Shown: positions 49,016 to 57,295 of the stretch, piece by piece | Layout: each line of letters opens with the position of its first letter | How positions within the stretch are numbered: position 1 is the first letter of the stretch | Assembly (NCBI RefSeq): GCF_000002515.2 | Contig: NC_006042.1 | Location: 2,356,001 to 2,420,000, forward strand | DNA from: Kluyveromyces lactis | Taxonomy: Eukaryota; Ascomycota; Saccharomycetes; Saccharomycetales; Saccharomycetaceae | Length of the DNA stretch: 64,000 nt | Direction: 5' to 3' | Notes under the pieces: model-generated | What the model was told of the DNA's origin: nothing | What the model saw: the letters and a program-made list of their open reading frames with translations, nothing else | Databases searched by the model: none | Position numbers and translations under genes: made by a program

Positions 49016-49831
49016 TTAAAATCCTAGCATTTTCATAACGCGTAATTTACAACCTTCAAAAGTATTCACTTTTGGTCTAACGTCCAAATATATTGGAGGA
49101 AGGTGGTTCTTTTCAGGTTCTGGATTCGAATAGAAGTCGATGACATAATCTATTTGTTTCCCGCAGCGATCGACGACCCAATCGTGCCTATCAAAAGGTT
49201 TGGTCATTCCAAGGATTGAGGATCTAAACCATGCTCTTGGGGTTAACTTCTTTGAATCGCCTTTGAAACTAGTCAATTTGATGCCACCACAGACATCTCC
49301 CCCTTGTCCGTCTTCCCAAATTTTGATATAATTCCATACTCTTTCATTAACGGAATTGTGGATGGGAACAACGGCTTTCATATCCACAGCTTCGGGATCC
49401 CAATTTTTTCTCTTCATTGCCTCGAAGAATTGCTTCTCTGATGGATAAACCCAATTATCCGATGTTCCGGTTCTAGGAATGGAGGATTTCTCTCTCTCTG
49501 TTGGCAAATTAACAGCTGTGGTATATTTCGGGTGTTCAGGTATCTCATCACTTGAACATTCGACATCCTCAGTGATGATCGATATGATTGGTGCTGGTGC
49601 TGCTGCAACTGCAGCACCGCCAGCAGAGCCATTAACGGTCTGTAGATGGTTTTTCAGCCATACATCCTGGGAAGAATGGTCTACCGGACAAACTCCTGAC
49701 CCTTCAGAACTAGCCGGTGGATGATTTGGAGGTAGTGCTTTTGCTGATTCATTCTTATTATTAGTGCTCTGTTGTTTCAACCACACTTCCTTCGTGGAGT
49801 CATCCACAGGACACTTAGGCTGTTCTGGCAT
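49016..49831 (-). CDS. CYT2: Cytochrome c1 heme lyase Cyt2
   Basis: The product is 271 residues from the ATG at 49831 (a GTG lies five codons upstream). It is a holocytochrome c-type synthase. Conserved blocks are [22 protein letters not shown] (about 130-145), [13 protein letters not shown] (about 157-169), the [13 protein letters not shown] block with the heme-ligating His (about 215-227), and YVIDFY with YLDVRP (about 231-254). The WVYPSEK/IHNSVNE forms fit Cyt2 (YKL087C, 224), which attaches heme to cytochrome c1 in the intermembrane space, better than Cyc3. The N-terminus has two similar modules, [13 protein letters not shown] (C7) and [13 protein letters not shown] (C48), so the heme-regulatory CPV motif is duplicated. 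CYT2 next to SRX1 order is kept apart from a GPA1 insertion. Confidence 0.92.
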   Translation of the reverse strand: MPEQPKCPVDDSTKEVWLKQQSTNNKNESAKALPPNHPPASSEGSGVCPVDHSSQDVWLKNHLQTVNGSAGGAAVAAAPAPIISIITEDVECSSDEIPEHPKYTTAVNLPTEREKSSIPRTGTSDNWVYPSEKQFFEAMKRKNWDPEAVDMKAVVPIHNSVNERVWNYIKIWEDGQGGDVCGGIKLTSFKGDSKKLTPRAWFRSSILGMTKPFDRHDWVVDRCGKQIDYVIDFYSNPEPEKNHLPPIYLDVRPKVNTFEGCKLRVMKMLGF

Positions 49832-50220
49832 TCTTTTGCACTCCACAGTTAGCTTCTAAACAGTCGCGAATCCCCTTTAAGCCGCCAACGATGTTGCTTC
49901 TATATTTCGAACTATTGCGTTCAAGCCTATCCTGATGAAATGCGCATGAATAAGCTTTCCTGTATTCGCATGTTCTGCATACTTTTCCATTTCATTCATT
50001 TCTTTTCAATTGATATCAAATTGATGAAGTTTCAGAATGAAATTGATATCCACGGGAGATGACATTTCATTACCCGAATGTGCGACAAACATCCTTGTTT
50101 CTCACGTGACTTGACCTCCAGATGGAGACAGCTCTCCGTTGTACATAGCAATCGATCTTGCAGCCACCGTTAACATATTGTGGTGCAGTAATTACCTGCA
50201 GAGCGACTTCAACCTAAATC

Positions 50221-50227
50221 TGAAACA
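50221..50227 (+). promoter_or_regulatory. Pheromone response element (TGAAACA), distal, GPA1
   Basis: TGAAACA is the exact Ste12-binding consensus; it lies about 370 bp before the GPA1 ATG. Confidence 0.5.
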
Positions 50228-50548
50228 GGGACGTTGCTAGGAATGTTTTTTAAAAGGAAGCAAACCCTTAAACAGTGTCAAGTGCTTGTTTGTTTTTTAC
50301 TTGCTTGTTTTATTTTCCAATTGAGCTTGATTTTAGTTGTCGTCTCTGTGAGATTTCTAGGGTATCTGAGTTGAGGTTCTTGACTCAAAGCTTCATCATG
50401 TTTTGAGGTTCCTATGATAAAGGCTATGCAATGCTAAATCAGGAATGTAAAGTAAATATTGCTACGTTACCTTTTAATATTAACATATATATAGACGGAT
50501 TGGCCACATCGTGCCAACTACGGCGAAAACGTGAACTATAAAGGAAAA

Positions 50549-50555
50549 TGAAACA
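50549..50555 (+). promoter_or_regulatory. Pheromone response element (TGAAACA), proximal, GPA1
   Basis: A second TGAAACA lies 42 bp before the ATG and is followed by a near-copy (TGAAAGA). Two elements in one promoter support Ste12 control, though this copy may fall within the leader. Confidence 0.45.
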
Positions 50556-50596
50556 AATGAAAGAAACTGACGCTGGCCGGCAAGAAATTAAGCATT

Positions 50597-51940
50597 ATGG
50601 GTTGCGTCGCAAGTACAGGAAACTATGAGAACGAGGATGATCCCTTCATTCAAAATAAAAGGGCAAATGATCTCATTGAGCAAAATTTACAGCAGGAAAG
50701 GAATAAGAATAAGAATGAGGTGAAGCTCCTTCTATTAGGAGCAGGAGAAAGCGGTAAATCAACAGTGTTGAAACAAATGAAACTCCTACACCAAGGCGGA
50801 TTTACCCATAGAGAACGAATGCAATATGGACAAGTCATCTGGGCAGATGCAATTGAGTCGATGAGAACGCTAATCTTACAAGCAGGCAAGTTGGGCATCG
50901 AATTGGATAGTGATTTGAAAAATGCACATTCGGGGCAATTGGTGAATACGGAATTACACCAATGCAAAGAGAAGATCTTCCGTGCTAACACATTGGACCA
51001 GATTGATGCCAGAATGGCGGGTGGTTCAGAGTTCCTAAACGAGTATGTGTTGAAATATAATGGCATAGGATCTAAGAAGAAGAGGCAAACCACGCTTGGA
51101 TTCAAGGAATCAAATGGTGCTGATCCTGAAGAAGAGGATGAGACAGACGCTTTCTTGAGTGAAAAATTAGCCGGGACAAGTTATACTGGTTCCTCGGAGA
51201 CTTCAGAGTTGAAACGTATAGACCAAAGTACCAACGAAGAAATTGCCTATGCAATCAAAAAGCTTTGGACGCAGGACAAGGGGATCAGACAATGTTTCAA
51301 TAGGTCAAGTGAATTTCAATTGGAAGGATCTGCATCGTATTATTTTGATAACATTGAAAAATTCGCTCGAGTTGATTATGTTTGTGATGACATGGACATT
51401 TTGAAAGGAAGAATTAAGACCACTGGGATCACCGAAAACAGTTTCAAGATTGGACCAAGCACGTTCAAAGTTTACGATGCTGGGGGACAACGAAGCGAGA
51501 GAAGAAAATGGATCCATTGTTTCGAAGGTATTACTGCTGTGGTATTTGTAATAGCAATTAGTGAATATGATCAAATGTTATTCGAAGATGAAAGGGTGAA
51601 CCGTATGCACGAATCGATAGTATTATTAGATACACTATTGAATTCTAGATGGTTTGCCAACACACCTTTCATACTATTCTTAAACAAAGTAGATATTTTC
51701 CAAGAAAAGGTGAAGAGATCTCCAATCAGAACATGGTTCCCCAATTATCCAGGGAAACTGGGTGATAGCGAGACTGGACTGAAATATTTCGAATCATTAT
51801 TCTTAAGCTTGAACAGAAGTAACAAGCCCATCTACGTACATCGAACTTGTGCAACCGATACACAATCAATGAGATTCGTTCTAGGTGCCGTGACAGATTT
51901 AGTAATTCAACAAAACCTAAAAAAGAGCGGCATCTTATAA
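50597..51940 (+). CDS. GPA1: G-protein alpha subunit of the pheromone pathway, Gpa1
   Basis: The 447-residue product has the MGC start for myristoylation at Gly2 and palmitoylation at Cys3. G1 is GAGESGKST (about 48-56), followed by the switch-I region near GRIKTTGI, G3 DAGGQRSERRKW (about 295-306), G4 NKVD (about 364-367), and G5 TCATD (about 415-419). As in S. cerevisiae Gpa1 (472), a lineage-specific insert of about 100 residues lies in the helical domain (about 125-220, charged, SKKKRQTTLGFKE). Gpa1 couples Ste2/Ste3 to Ste4-Ste18. In K. lactis the alpha subunit is reported to help transmit the signal and not only restrain it, so the insert and switch regions are worth comparing. Confidence 0.97.
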   Translation: MGCVASTGNYENEDDPFIQNKRANDLIEQNLQQERNKNKNEVKLLLLGAGESGKSTVLKQMKLLHQGGFTHRERMQYGQVIWADAIESMRTLILQAGKLGIELDSDLKNAHSGQLVNTELHQCKEKIFRANTLDQIDARMAGGSEFLNEYVLKYNGIGSKKKRQTTLGFKESNGADPEEEDETDAFLSEKLAGTSYTGSSETSELKRIDQSTNEEIAYAIKKLWTQDKGIRQCFNRSSEFQLEGSASYYFDNIEKFARVDYVCDDMDILKGRIKTTGITENSFKIGPSTFKVYDAGGQRSERRKWIHCFEGITAVVFVIAISEYDQMLFEDERVNRMHESIVLLDTLLNSRWFANTPFILFLNKVDIFQEKVKRSPIRTWFPNYPGKLGDSETGLKYFESLFLSLNRSNKPIYVHRTCATDTQSMRFVLGAVTDLVIQQNLKKSGIL

Positions 51941-52280
51941 ATCCTTTAGGTGTAATATGTCAGGTAACGCGCACACATTACATATAAGTTGTACATAGTT
52001 AAGCGATGAATAAGGTTCTAGATCTTTTAGAGGGTAACCTCAAATATTTGTCAGACCCCATCACAAAGGCCAGGTTAAAAGTGAAAAGGCAAAAAAACAG
52101 GGTGTTTCCGGGTAACGAAAGATAGCAAGCAAGTCTACTATTTAAGAACTTCAACAAGACACATAAGTACCCTTGCTTGACGAAGTTCTACTGTACTGAC
52201 AATATATAGATACTTGCAGGATATAACCGTTAATCAAGAGCCATAAAAAAACATACACACCCAACATACCATTACAGAGA
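51941..52280. other. GPA1-SRX1 intergenic region
   Basis: This 340-bp tandem gap contains a CGGGTAA Reb1-type site at 52109-52115, about 165 bp before SRX1. No gene is present. Confidence 0.5.
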
Positions 52281-52679
52281 ATGTCTATGCAGACGAGTTT
52301 GTGCAAGGAAAAGAACATCCCATTGAGCCAGATCATACGGCCCATTCAGCCGGTCCTAGACCATGCAAAGATCGATGCGATGATATCTACTTTCAAGGGA
52401 ACACCGAAGGCGTCTCGAACAATGACCGAGTCACAAGCTGCAGAACGTGTTGCCACATTACCCGCCGATCAGCGTCTACCTCCAGTGGACGTCGCTGCCG
52501 TCCGTTACCCGGAAACAGGAGAAACAAGGTACTTTGCATTCGGCGGCTGCCATCGTCTCCAGGCGTACGACAAATTAGCCTCGGAATCCCAGGAAAACGA
52601 TATCGCGGTCCGTTGTCGGTTGATGCCCATGACACCAAAACAATTGAAACTATACGTTGGAGGATCTGGAGACGCATAG
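52281..52679 (+). CDS. SRX1: Sulfiredoxin Srx1
   Basis: The 132-residue product matches Srx1 (YKL086W, 127), the ATP-dependent enzyme that reduces cysteine sulfinic acid in 2-Cys peroxiredoxins after peroxide stress. The active-site motif FGGCHR has Cys90 in the expected place. The opening IPLSQIIRPIQPVLDHAKIDAM and the end LKLYVGG are family-typical. Several shadow frames are open across this GC-richer gene. Srx1, MDH1 and HOT13 follow one another exactly as YKL086W, YKL085W and YKL084W. Confidence 0.97.
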   Translation: MSMQTSLCKEKNIPLSQIIRPIQPVLDHAKIDAMISTFKGTPKASRTMTESQAAERVATLPADQRLPPVDVAAVRYPETGETRYFAFGGCHRLQAYDKLASESQENDIAVRCRLMPMTPKQLKLYVGGSGDA

Positions 52680-53590
52680 TAAATCAAATAAGAGAGAATT
52701 TTCAGATTATTCCGTTCTATTACCCGGTGGACCTGATAACACCGGTTAATGCGTGTCATCTGGTTTCCTATGTAACGTATACATGTATGTACCCCGGGTA
52801 ACATTTCTCCATACAAAAAATTACTTCATCACAGTGTCGGCTCCGCGCCACGTTAACAAGGGAAACATATTTCTTTGGTCTTCCTGAACAAGCGTGGAAC
52901 AATAATTACAGCTGAGATACCTCCGCACCAAAGCAAGACAACATGGCTCAAATACAAAAAAAATGTTTGCACAAAATGGAAAATTACCTCGGTCAAGAAT
53001 GATTTGAACAGAAAATTTAGGATTCGATCTGGTTTTTTGTTTTGGTTGAAAAAAATGTCGGTCACGCCTTTTAGCAAAGGGAAAAGACGTCAATAGAAGA
53101 AGCTATAGAAGGGAGAGAAACCAAAAAAAAAAAAAAAAACTCTGGAAAACCAGAAAACTTCACAGTAGTTTTGAGAGTACTGCGTTAATAAAGTATCAAA
53201 AATAAACGGGTAAATATCATGACTTTGACCGTGATAAGGAAAAAAAAAAAAAGTGCGGTTGTTGTTTTCTGCATGGTTGAAATGACATTAATTGCCCAAA
53301 GTAAATGACATGACAATGAAATGTCATGTAATTTGTTTCGCATATATGTTACATTTTGTATCAATTTCTTCAATCTTGTATTATTATATATAAGAGAGAG
53401 GTATGTGTTGAATAAGAAGGAAGTTTTCTTCGTTTAAGTGTCTGACTATTTCGAATACCCCTTTACATAGTTGGCGGTTTGCTTAGTAAGAGGATCTTAA
53501 ACTTTTTTCTTAGTCTTTGTTTTTTATTACAGAATAGTCAAGTGCTTTCAATTAGTAACCCAGCTCCATAATACCCACACACATATCACC
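52680..53590. other. SRX1-MDH1 intergenic region
   Basis: This 911-bp stretch holds two Reb1-type cores (TTACCCG at 52720-52726 and CGGGTAA at 52795-52801), a 17-A tract (53123-53139), a 13-A tract (53240-53252), and a perfect inverted repeat (53308-53329). It is a long, regulated-looking MDH1 promoter with no credible ORF. Confidence 0.6.
53308..53329. repeat. Inverted repeat upstream of MDH1
   Basis: ACATGACA and TGTCATGT form perfect 8-bp arms around a 6-nt spacer, about 260 bp before MDH1. It may be a dimeric factor site or a hairpin. Confidence 0.75.
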
Positions 53591-54607
53591 ATGCTTAGAA
53601 GCATCGCTCGTCGTCAATTTTCATCCACCGCATTCAATCCATACAAAGTTACCGTTTTAGGTGCTGGTGGTGGTATTGGTCAACCTTTGTCTTTACTATT
53701 GAAGTTGAACCACAAGGTCACTGATTTGAGACTATATGATTTGAAGGGCGCTAAGGGTGTTGCCGCTGATTTGTCCCACATTCCAACCAATTCTACCGTG
53801 ACTGGTTTCACTCCAGAATCTAAGGAATCCCAAGCTGAACTAGCAGCTGCTTTGAAGGATACCGAAGTTGTCTTGATTCCAGCAGGTGTTCCAAGAAAGC
53901 CAGGTATGACACGTGACGACTTGTTCTCTATCAATGCTGGTATTGTTCGTGATTTGGCTGGTGCCATTGCCAAGAATGCTCCAAACGCTGCCATCTTGGT
54001 CATCTCTAACCCAGTTAACTCTACAGTTCCAATTGTTGCCGAAGTGTTGAAACAAAACGGTGTTTACAACCCAAAGAAGTTGTTCGGTGTCACCACATTG
54101 GATGTGATCCGTTCCTCCAGATTTATTTCTGAGATAAGGAACACCGATCCAACCACCGAACGTGTCACCGTTGTCGGTGGTCACTCTGGTATTACCATTC
54201 TACCATTGATCTCTCAAACTAAACACAAGTCGATGATTCAAGGTGAAACTTTGGACAAATTGGTCCACAGAATCCAATTCGGTGGTGATGAAGTTGTCCA
54301 AGCCAAGAACGGTGCCGGTTCTGCTACTCTATCTATGGCTGAAGCTGGTGCTCGTTTCGCCAACAGCGTGTTGGCTGGTTTCGAAGGTGAAAGAGACGTT
54401 GTCGAATCCACTTTCGTGGACTCTCCTCTATACAAGAGCGAAGGTATCGAATTCTTTGCTTCCCCAGTGACTTTGGGTCCAGAAGGTGTTGAAAAGATTC
54501 ACGGAATTGGCGCTTTGTCTGAAAAGGAAGAAGAAATGTTGGCCAAATGTAAGGAAACTTTGAAGAAGAACATTGAAAAGGGTCAAAAATTCGTCACCGG
54601 TAACTAA
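53591..54607 (+). CDS. MDH1: Mitochondrial malate dehydrogenase
   Basis: The 338-residue product matches Mdh1 (YKL085W, 334), the TCA-cycle enzyme interconverting malate and oxaloacetate with NAD. It has a presequence ([13 protein letters not shown]), the NAD-binding loop [12 protein letters not shown] (about 20-31), the substrate loop with Arg pairs ([12 protein letters not shown]), and LDVIRSSRF carrying the catalytic Asp-Arg. [11 protein letters not shown] holds the catalytic His. Codon use is strongly optimised, as for an abundant enzyme. The end ([10 protein letters not shown]) lacks a peroxisomal targeting signal, consistent with the mitochondrial isoform. Confidence 0.98.
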   Translation: MLRSIARRQFSSTAFNPYKVTVLGAGGGIGQPLSLLLKLNHKVTDLRLYDLKGAKGVAADLSHIPTNSTVTGFTPESKESQAELAAALKDTEVVLIPAGVPRKPGMTRDDLFSINAGIVRDLAGAIAKNAPNAAILVISNPVNSTVPIVAEVLKQNGVYNPKKLFGVTTLDVIRSSRFISEIRNTDPTTERVTVVGGHSGITILPLISQTKHKSMIQGETLDKLVHRIQFGGDEVVQAKNGAGSATLSMAEAGARFANSVLAGFEGERDVVESTFVDSPLYKSEGIEFFASPVTLGPEGVEKIHGIGALSEKEEEMLAKCKETLKKNIEKGQKFVTGN

Positions 54608-54899
54608 TAAAATGAAAGAGACATCAAAAGAGGTCTCTCTGGATCATATATATATATTCCGCAAGACGGGATCATCTTCATGCACTTAAAATAACTTAAA
54701 ATCATCTATAAATTAACGATTCATTTATATATTTATGTATATTCTTTCCACACTACTTTTTTTTTCCCACATAGTTTAAATTCGAAAACATTCAAATTGA
54801 AAGCTGTTAACCATCCCATACTCAATATCGAGGATTTGAGAGTATATTACTTTCATATTTAAGAATTGTATACTGCAGTATAACTGGTCACCCATCTCC

Positions 54900-55244
54900 A
54901 TGGAAAAAGCACAGATATATGGGAAACTTGTGGATAAAGAAAGTCGGTGTGAACACTGGCACGGTCCACTGGACGTTATAGCCCTCCGGTTCAAATGCTG
55001 TAACGGATACTATGCATGTTACGAGTGTCACCAGGAATTGGTACCGCACGTCACAGAAAGGTACAATATAAACGACGAAACTGTCCCGTTGGTCATATGC
55101 GGCGTATGCAAACTTGAAATGTCGTTTGCTGCATACAGTGATTCGTTGCAATGTCCGAATTGCAGATCGCAATTCAACCCAGGCTGTAAATTACATTACG
55201 ATATGTATTTTATGAAAGATGATGAACCAGAAAATCTCCGATAG
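54900..55244 (+). CDS. HOT13: Intermembrane-space zinc-binding protein Hot13
   Basis: The 114-residue product is a CHY-type zinc finger: C/H ligands run CEHWH, CCNGYYACYECH, CGVC and CPNC, with a final FNPGC. It matches Hot13 (YKL084W, 116), which helps keep Mia40 zinc-free so that the disulfide relay can import small Tim proteins such as Tim10 (encoded 6 kb upstream). No presequence is evident, as expected of a Mia40-type substrate. It lies 292 bp after MDH1 and converges on AVO2 with a 16-bp gap. Confidence 0.95.
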   Translation: MEKAQIYGKLVDKESRCEHWHGPLDVIALRFKCCNGYYACYECHQELVPHVTERYNINDETVPLVICGVCKLEMSFAAYSDSLQCPNCRSQFNPGCKLHYDMYFMKDDEPENLR

Positions 55245-55260
55245 ATAAATATATACTGTT

Positions 55261-56271
55261 CTATCGCGCTGCAGTGCTATCTTCACCTCTTCTCACTTTG
55301 GTTATTGCCACATTGAGTAACCTACTTGTCGATGGGATGCTGGGTGACTCCGGGTCACCCATGCTGTTGGAATTGGATTCCCTTGATCTCGGTAAGGTCG
55401 GCGGGCCGATAGCAACGGCTTCTGATGCCGCTGTGGAAGCAGCAGAAACTGAAGCGGCGTCTACTGCCACGGTAGTAGCTCTAGGGGAGGCATCCACGAT
55501 AGCACCTGGAGCGCTTAGGTAATCGTTCAAATCTTTTATGCTGCGTCTTCCACGAAGCTCTGGAGAAAGTGGCCCATTGTTACCGCCTAAGAAAGTCTTG
55601 CTAGCTGCTATATCTGGCGTGCCAATTGGTACCGTACTACTGCCGCTACTGACGCCCTTTCTTATCTCGGCGGCAAACTGGTCGAATTTTTTGATGGTCT
55701 CGTCGCAATTTCCGACTTGTCTTGCCACTATCCCCATTTGGTTCTGTTCATCGGCTAATGTTGCCCCACCGCATTGCAGCAAAATCGGCAAACATTGGAT
55801 CGCGCCGTATTCCATAGCTACGTGTAATCCTGTGTTTCCCTCTTCGTCTTCCAATGTTACGTCCGCGCCACATTGTAAGAGAAGAGCCAGGCATCGGGAA
55901 TGGTTCGATCGGCATGCTATATGGATTGGCGCCCATCTTCTGGCGCTGCTGCTTCGCAGGTTCAACCCTTCTTCGAGGAAATGCTGCAATAATAGATGTA
56001 CTGTTTGTTCATCCCCTTTCGTAATTGCCAAATGGATACACGTATCCCCGTCGTAGGTTTTTAACATTGCAGTGGCATCATGACCAAGTTGGATCAAATG
56101 GCGGCAAATCAAGTATCTACCGTAGAATGCAGCGTAATGCAACGATGACCAGCCGTTCGTACTGTCGATGTTCTCGAGCAGGTCTGGCCATCGTTTGAGA
56201 ATTCTTCTCACAACGCCCAATTTACCCTGGACAATCGCCTCTCTTAGTCTTATCCTTGGCTCAGGGATCAT
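55261..56271 (-). CDS. AVO2: TORC2 ankyrin-repeat subunit Avo2
   Basis: The 336-residue product has about five ankyrin repeats in its first 190 residues (LHYAAFYGRYLICRHLIQLG, IHLAITKGDEQTVHLLLQH, IHIACRSNHSRCLALLLQCG, LHVAMEYGAIQCLPILLQCG). A disordered Ser/Ala-rich tail follows with RRSI and RESNS sites, likely Ypk1-type phosphosites. It matches Avo2 (YMR068W, 426) but has a shorter tail. Avo2 is a non-essential TORC2 component that links to Slm1/2 and Rho2. The gene is divergent from UBX4, as in S. cerevisiae, and its local GC is higher than that of its neighbours. Confidence 0.93.
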   Translation of the reverse strand: MIPEPRIRLREAIVQGKLGVVRRILKRWPDLLENIDSTNGWSSLHYAAFYGRYLICRHLIQLGHDATAMLKTYDGDTCIHLAITKGDEQTVHLLLQHFLEEGLNLRSSSARRWAPIHIACRSNHSRCLALLLQCGADVTLEDEEGNTGLHVAMEYGAIQCLPILLQCGGATLADEQNQMGIVARQVGNCDETIKKFDQFAAEIRKGVSSGSSTVPIGTPDIAASKTFLGGNNGPLSPELRGRRSIKDLNDYLSAPGAIVDASPRATTVAVDAASVSAASTAASEAVAIGPPTLPRSRESNSNSMGDPESPSIPSTSRLLNVAITKVRRGEDSTAAR

Positions 56272-56581
56272 TGGAACAAAATTTTATAGGTGCAAACTGT
56301 TCTCTCTCTTTCTTTCTCACTCTCTTTTCTGTCCATCTATTCTTCACTCTAGGGTAAATACATTGATTTAAGTTATTCCTTTATTTTAAGATTTTATTAT
56401 TGTACTTTTTATCGCTCGATGTTTATTGTTCTCTTTTTTTTACTTATAATTTTGATATACTACTAATGACAAGTGAAAACGCCAGAAGCTGAAAAACCCT
56501 GTTAAACTGCTGTATTGATAATGGAAGAATAAGTGATGAGCAAAGGAGAATATCAAGAAAAGTACTATATTAACTCATTCA
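56272..56581. other. Divergent promoter region, AVO2 / UBX4
   Basis: This is a 310-bp gap of C/T- and T-rich blocks (56291-56345, 56432-56440). No exon encoding the missing UBX4 N-terminus is visible on the plus strand. Confidence 0.6.
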
Positions 56582-57241
56582 ATGGCCGATAATTCTACTA
56601 ATCATCATCCGAAAGTGATATTACCGAGGGACCAAACTAGCGTTAATGGTTCTGATGTGAACGATGCCAATTATAACTTAACTGTAGATCATGCCTTAAG
56701 GTATCAGAAACTATTGGCCAATAGAGCAGGGACGAACTTGGCAACTGGCCCACTTATGACCAAAAGGTTAAGAGAACAGAAAGAGGGGCAAGATTCTGCT
56801 AGCGCTCAGGCAGCTCAAAGTATAGATTATCTTTACATAAGAGCTAGGTTACCGGATAGAACTGCGCTGGATTATCAATTGAGTGTTACTAGTACACTCC
56901 ATTCGTTATATGAGACTATAAGGGGATCACTAATAGAGACTGCTGCTGCGCAGGTCTCAGTCAGCTTGTCGAGCCCTTTCATCAAACTAAAGGATGACGA
57001 TACTGTTACACTCTTGGATGCTGGATTTAGTAAGAAAACTCTAGTTCTTGTGGAGGTTGGTGATTGTTCGCCACCATATCTAAAGCCTCATCTTTTGGCG
57101 AATGCAAAGGCCTATGCAGAACAACAACAGAAAGAACAAAAGATACAGGAGAATTCAGGTGGGGAATCCATTGCAGAAGGACCCAAGCCCACCAGGAAAT
57201 TGACCAAAGCCCCTAAATGGTTGAAGTTAAGCAAAAAATAA
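56582..57241 (+). CDS. UBX4: UBX-domain Cdc48 cofactor, shortened Ubx4
   Basis: The 219-residue product aligns with the C-terminal half of S. cerevisiae Ubx4 (YMR067C, 416). The LTVDHALRYQKLLANRAGT and GPLMTKRLREQ stretch (about 33-67) comes first, then a UBX domain (about 83-160). The basic end APKWLKLSKK is nearly the same as in S. cerevisiae. Ubx4 helps Cdc48 release ERAD substrates. What is missing is the N-terminal TUG-type ubiquitin-like region of roughly 180 residues. The ATG at 56582 is the first in frame, and the AVO2 start only 310 bp away leaves little room. It converges tightly on SOV1. Confidence 0.88.
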   Translation: MADNSTNHHPKVILPRDQTSVNGSDVNDANYNLTVDHALRYQKLLANRAGTNLATGPLMTKRLREQKEGQDSASAQAAQSIDYLYIRARLPDRTALDYQLSVTSTLHSLYETIRGSLIETAAAQVSVSLSSPFIKLKDDDTVTLLDAGFSKKTLVLVEVGDCSPPYLKPHLLANAKAYAEQQQKEQKIQENSGGESIAEGPKPTRKLTKAPKWLKLSKK

Positions 57242-57295
57242 ATACCAAAAAAATGCAATCATTAAAACGCTTATCTAGATATATACAGGTAATCT

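Larger units (their letters stand above)
49832..50596. other. Divergent promoter region, CYT2 / GPA1
   Basis: This 765-bp region holds a CACGTG Cbf1-type site near 50104-50109, two pheromone-response-like TGAAACA motifs (listed separately), a TTACCCG Reb1-type core near 50073, and a palindromic cluster near 50009-50053. No ORF is visible. Confidence 0.55.

Noticed and set aside
48807-49019. 70-codon frame between TIM10 and CYT2
   Set aside because: It begins at TTG; the ATG-initiated part is only 48 codons in an AT-rich convergent gap.
52301-52801. 166-codon frame overlapping SRX1 in another phase
   Set aside because: It starts at GTG, not ATG, and covers the recognisable SRX1 gene, so it is a shadow of GC-richer coding sequence.
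55274-56056. Plus-strand frames opposite AVO2
   Set aside because: They mirror the ankyrin repeats of AVO2 on the other strand; antisense shadows of GC-richer sequence.
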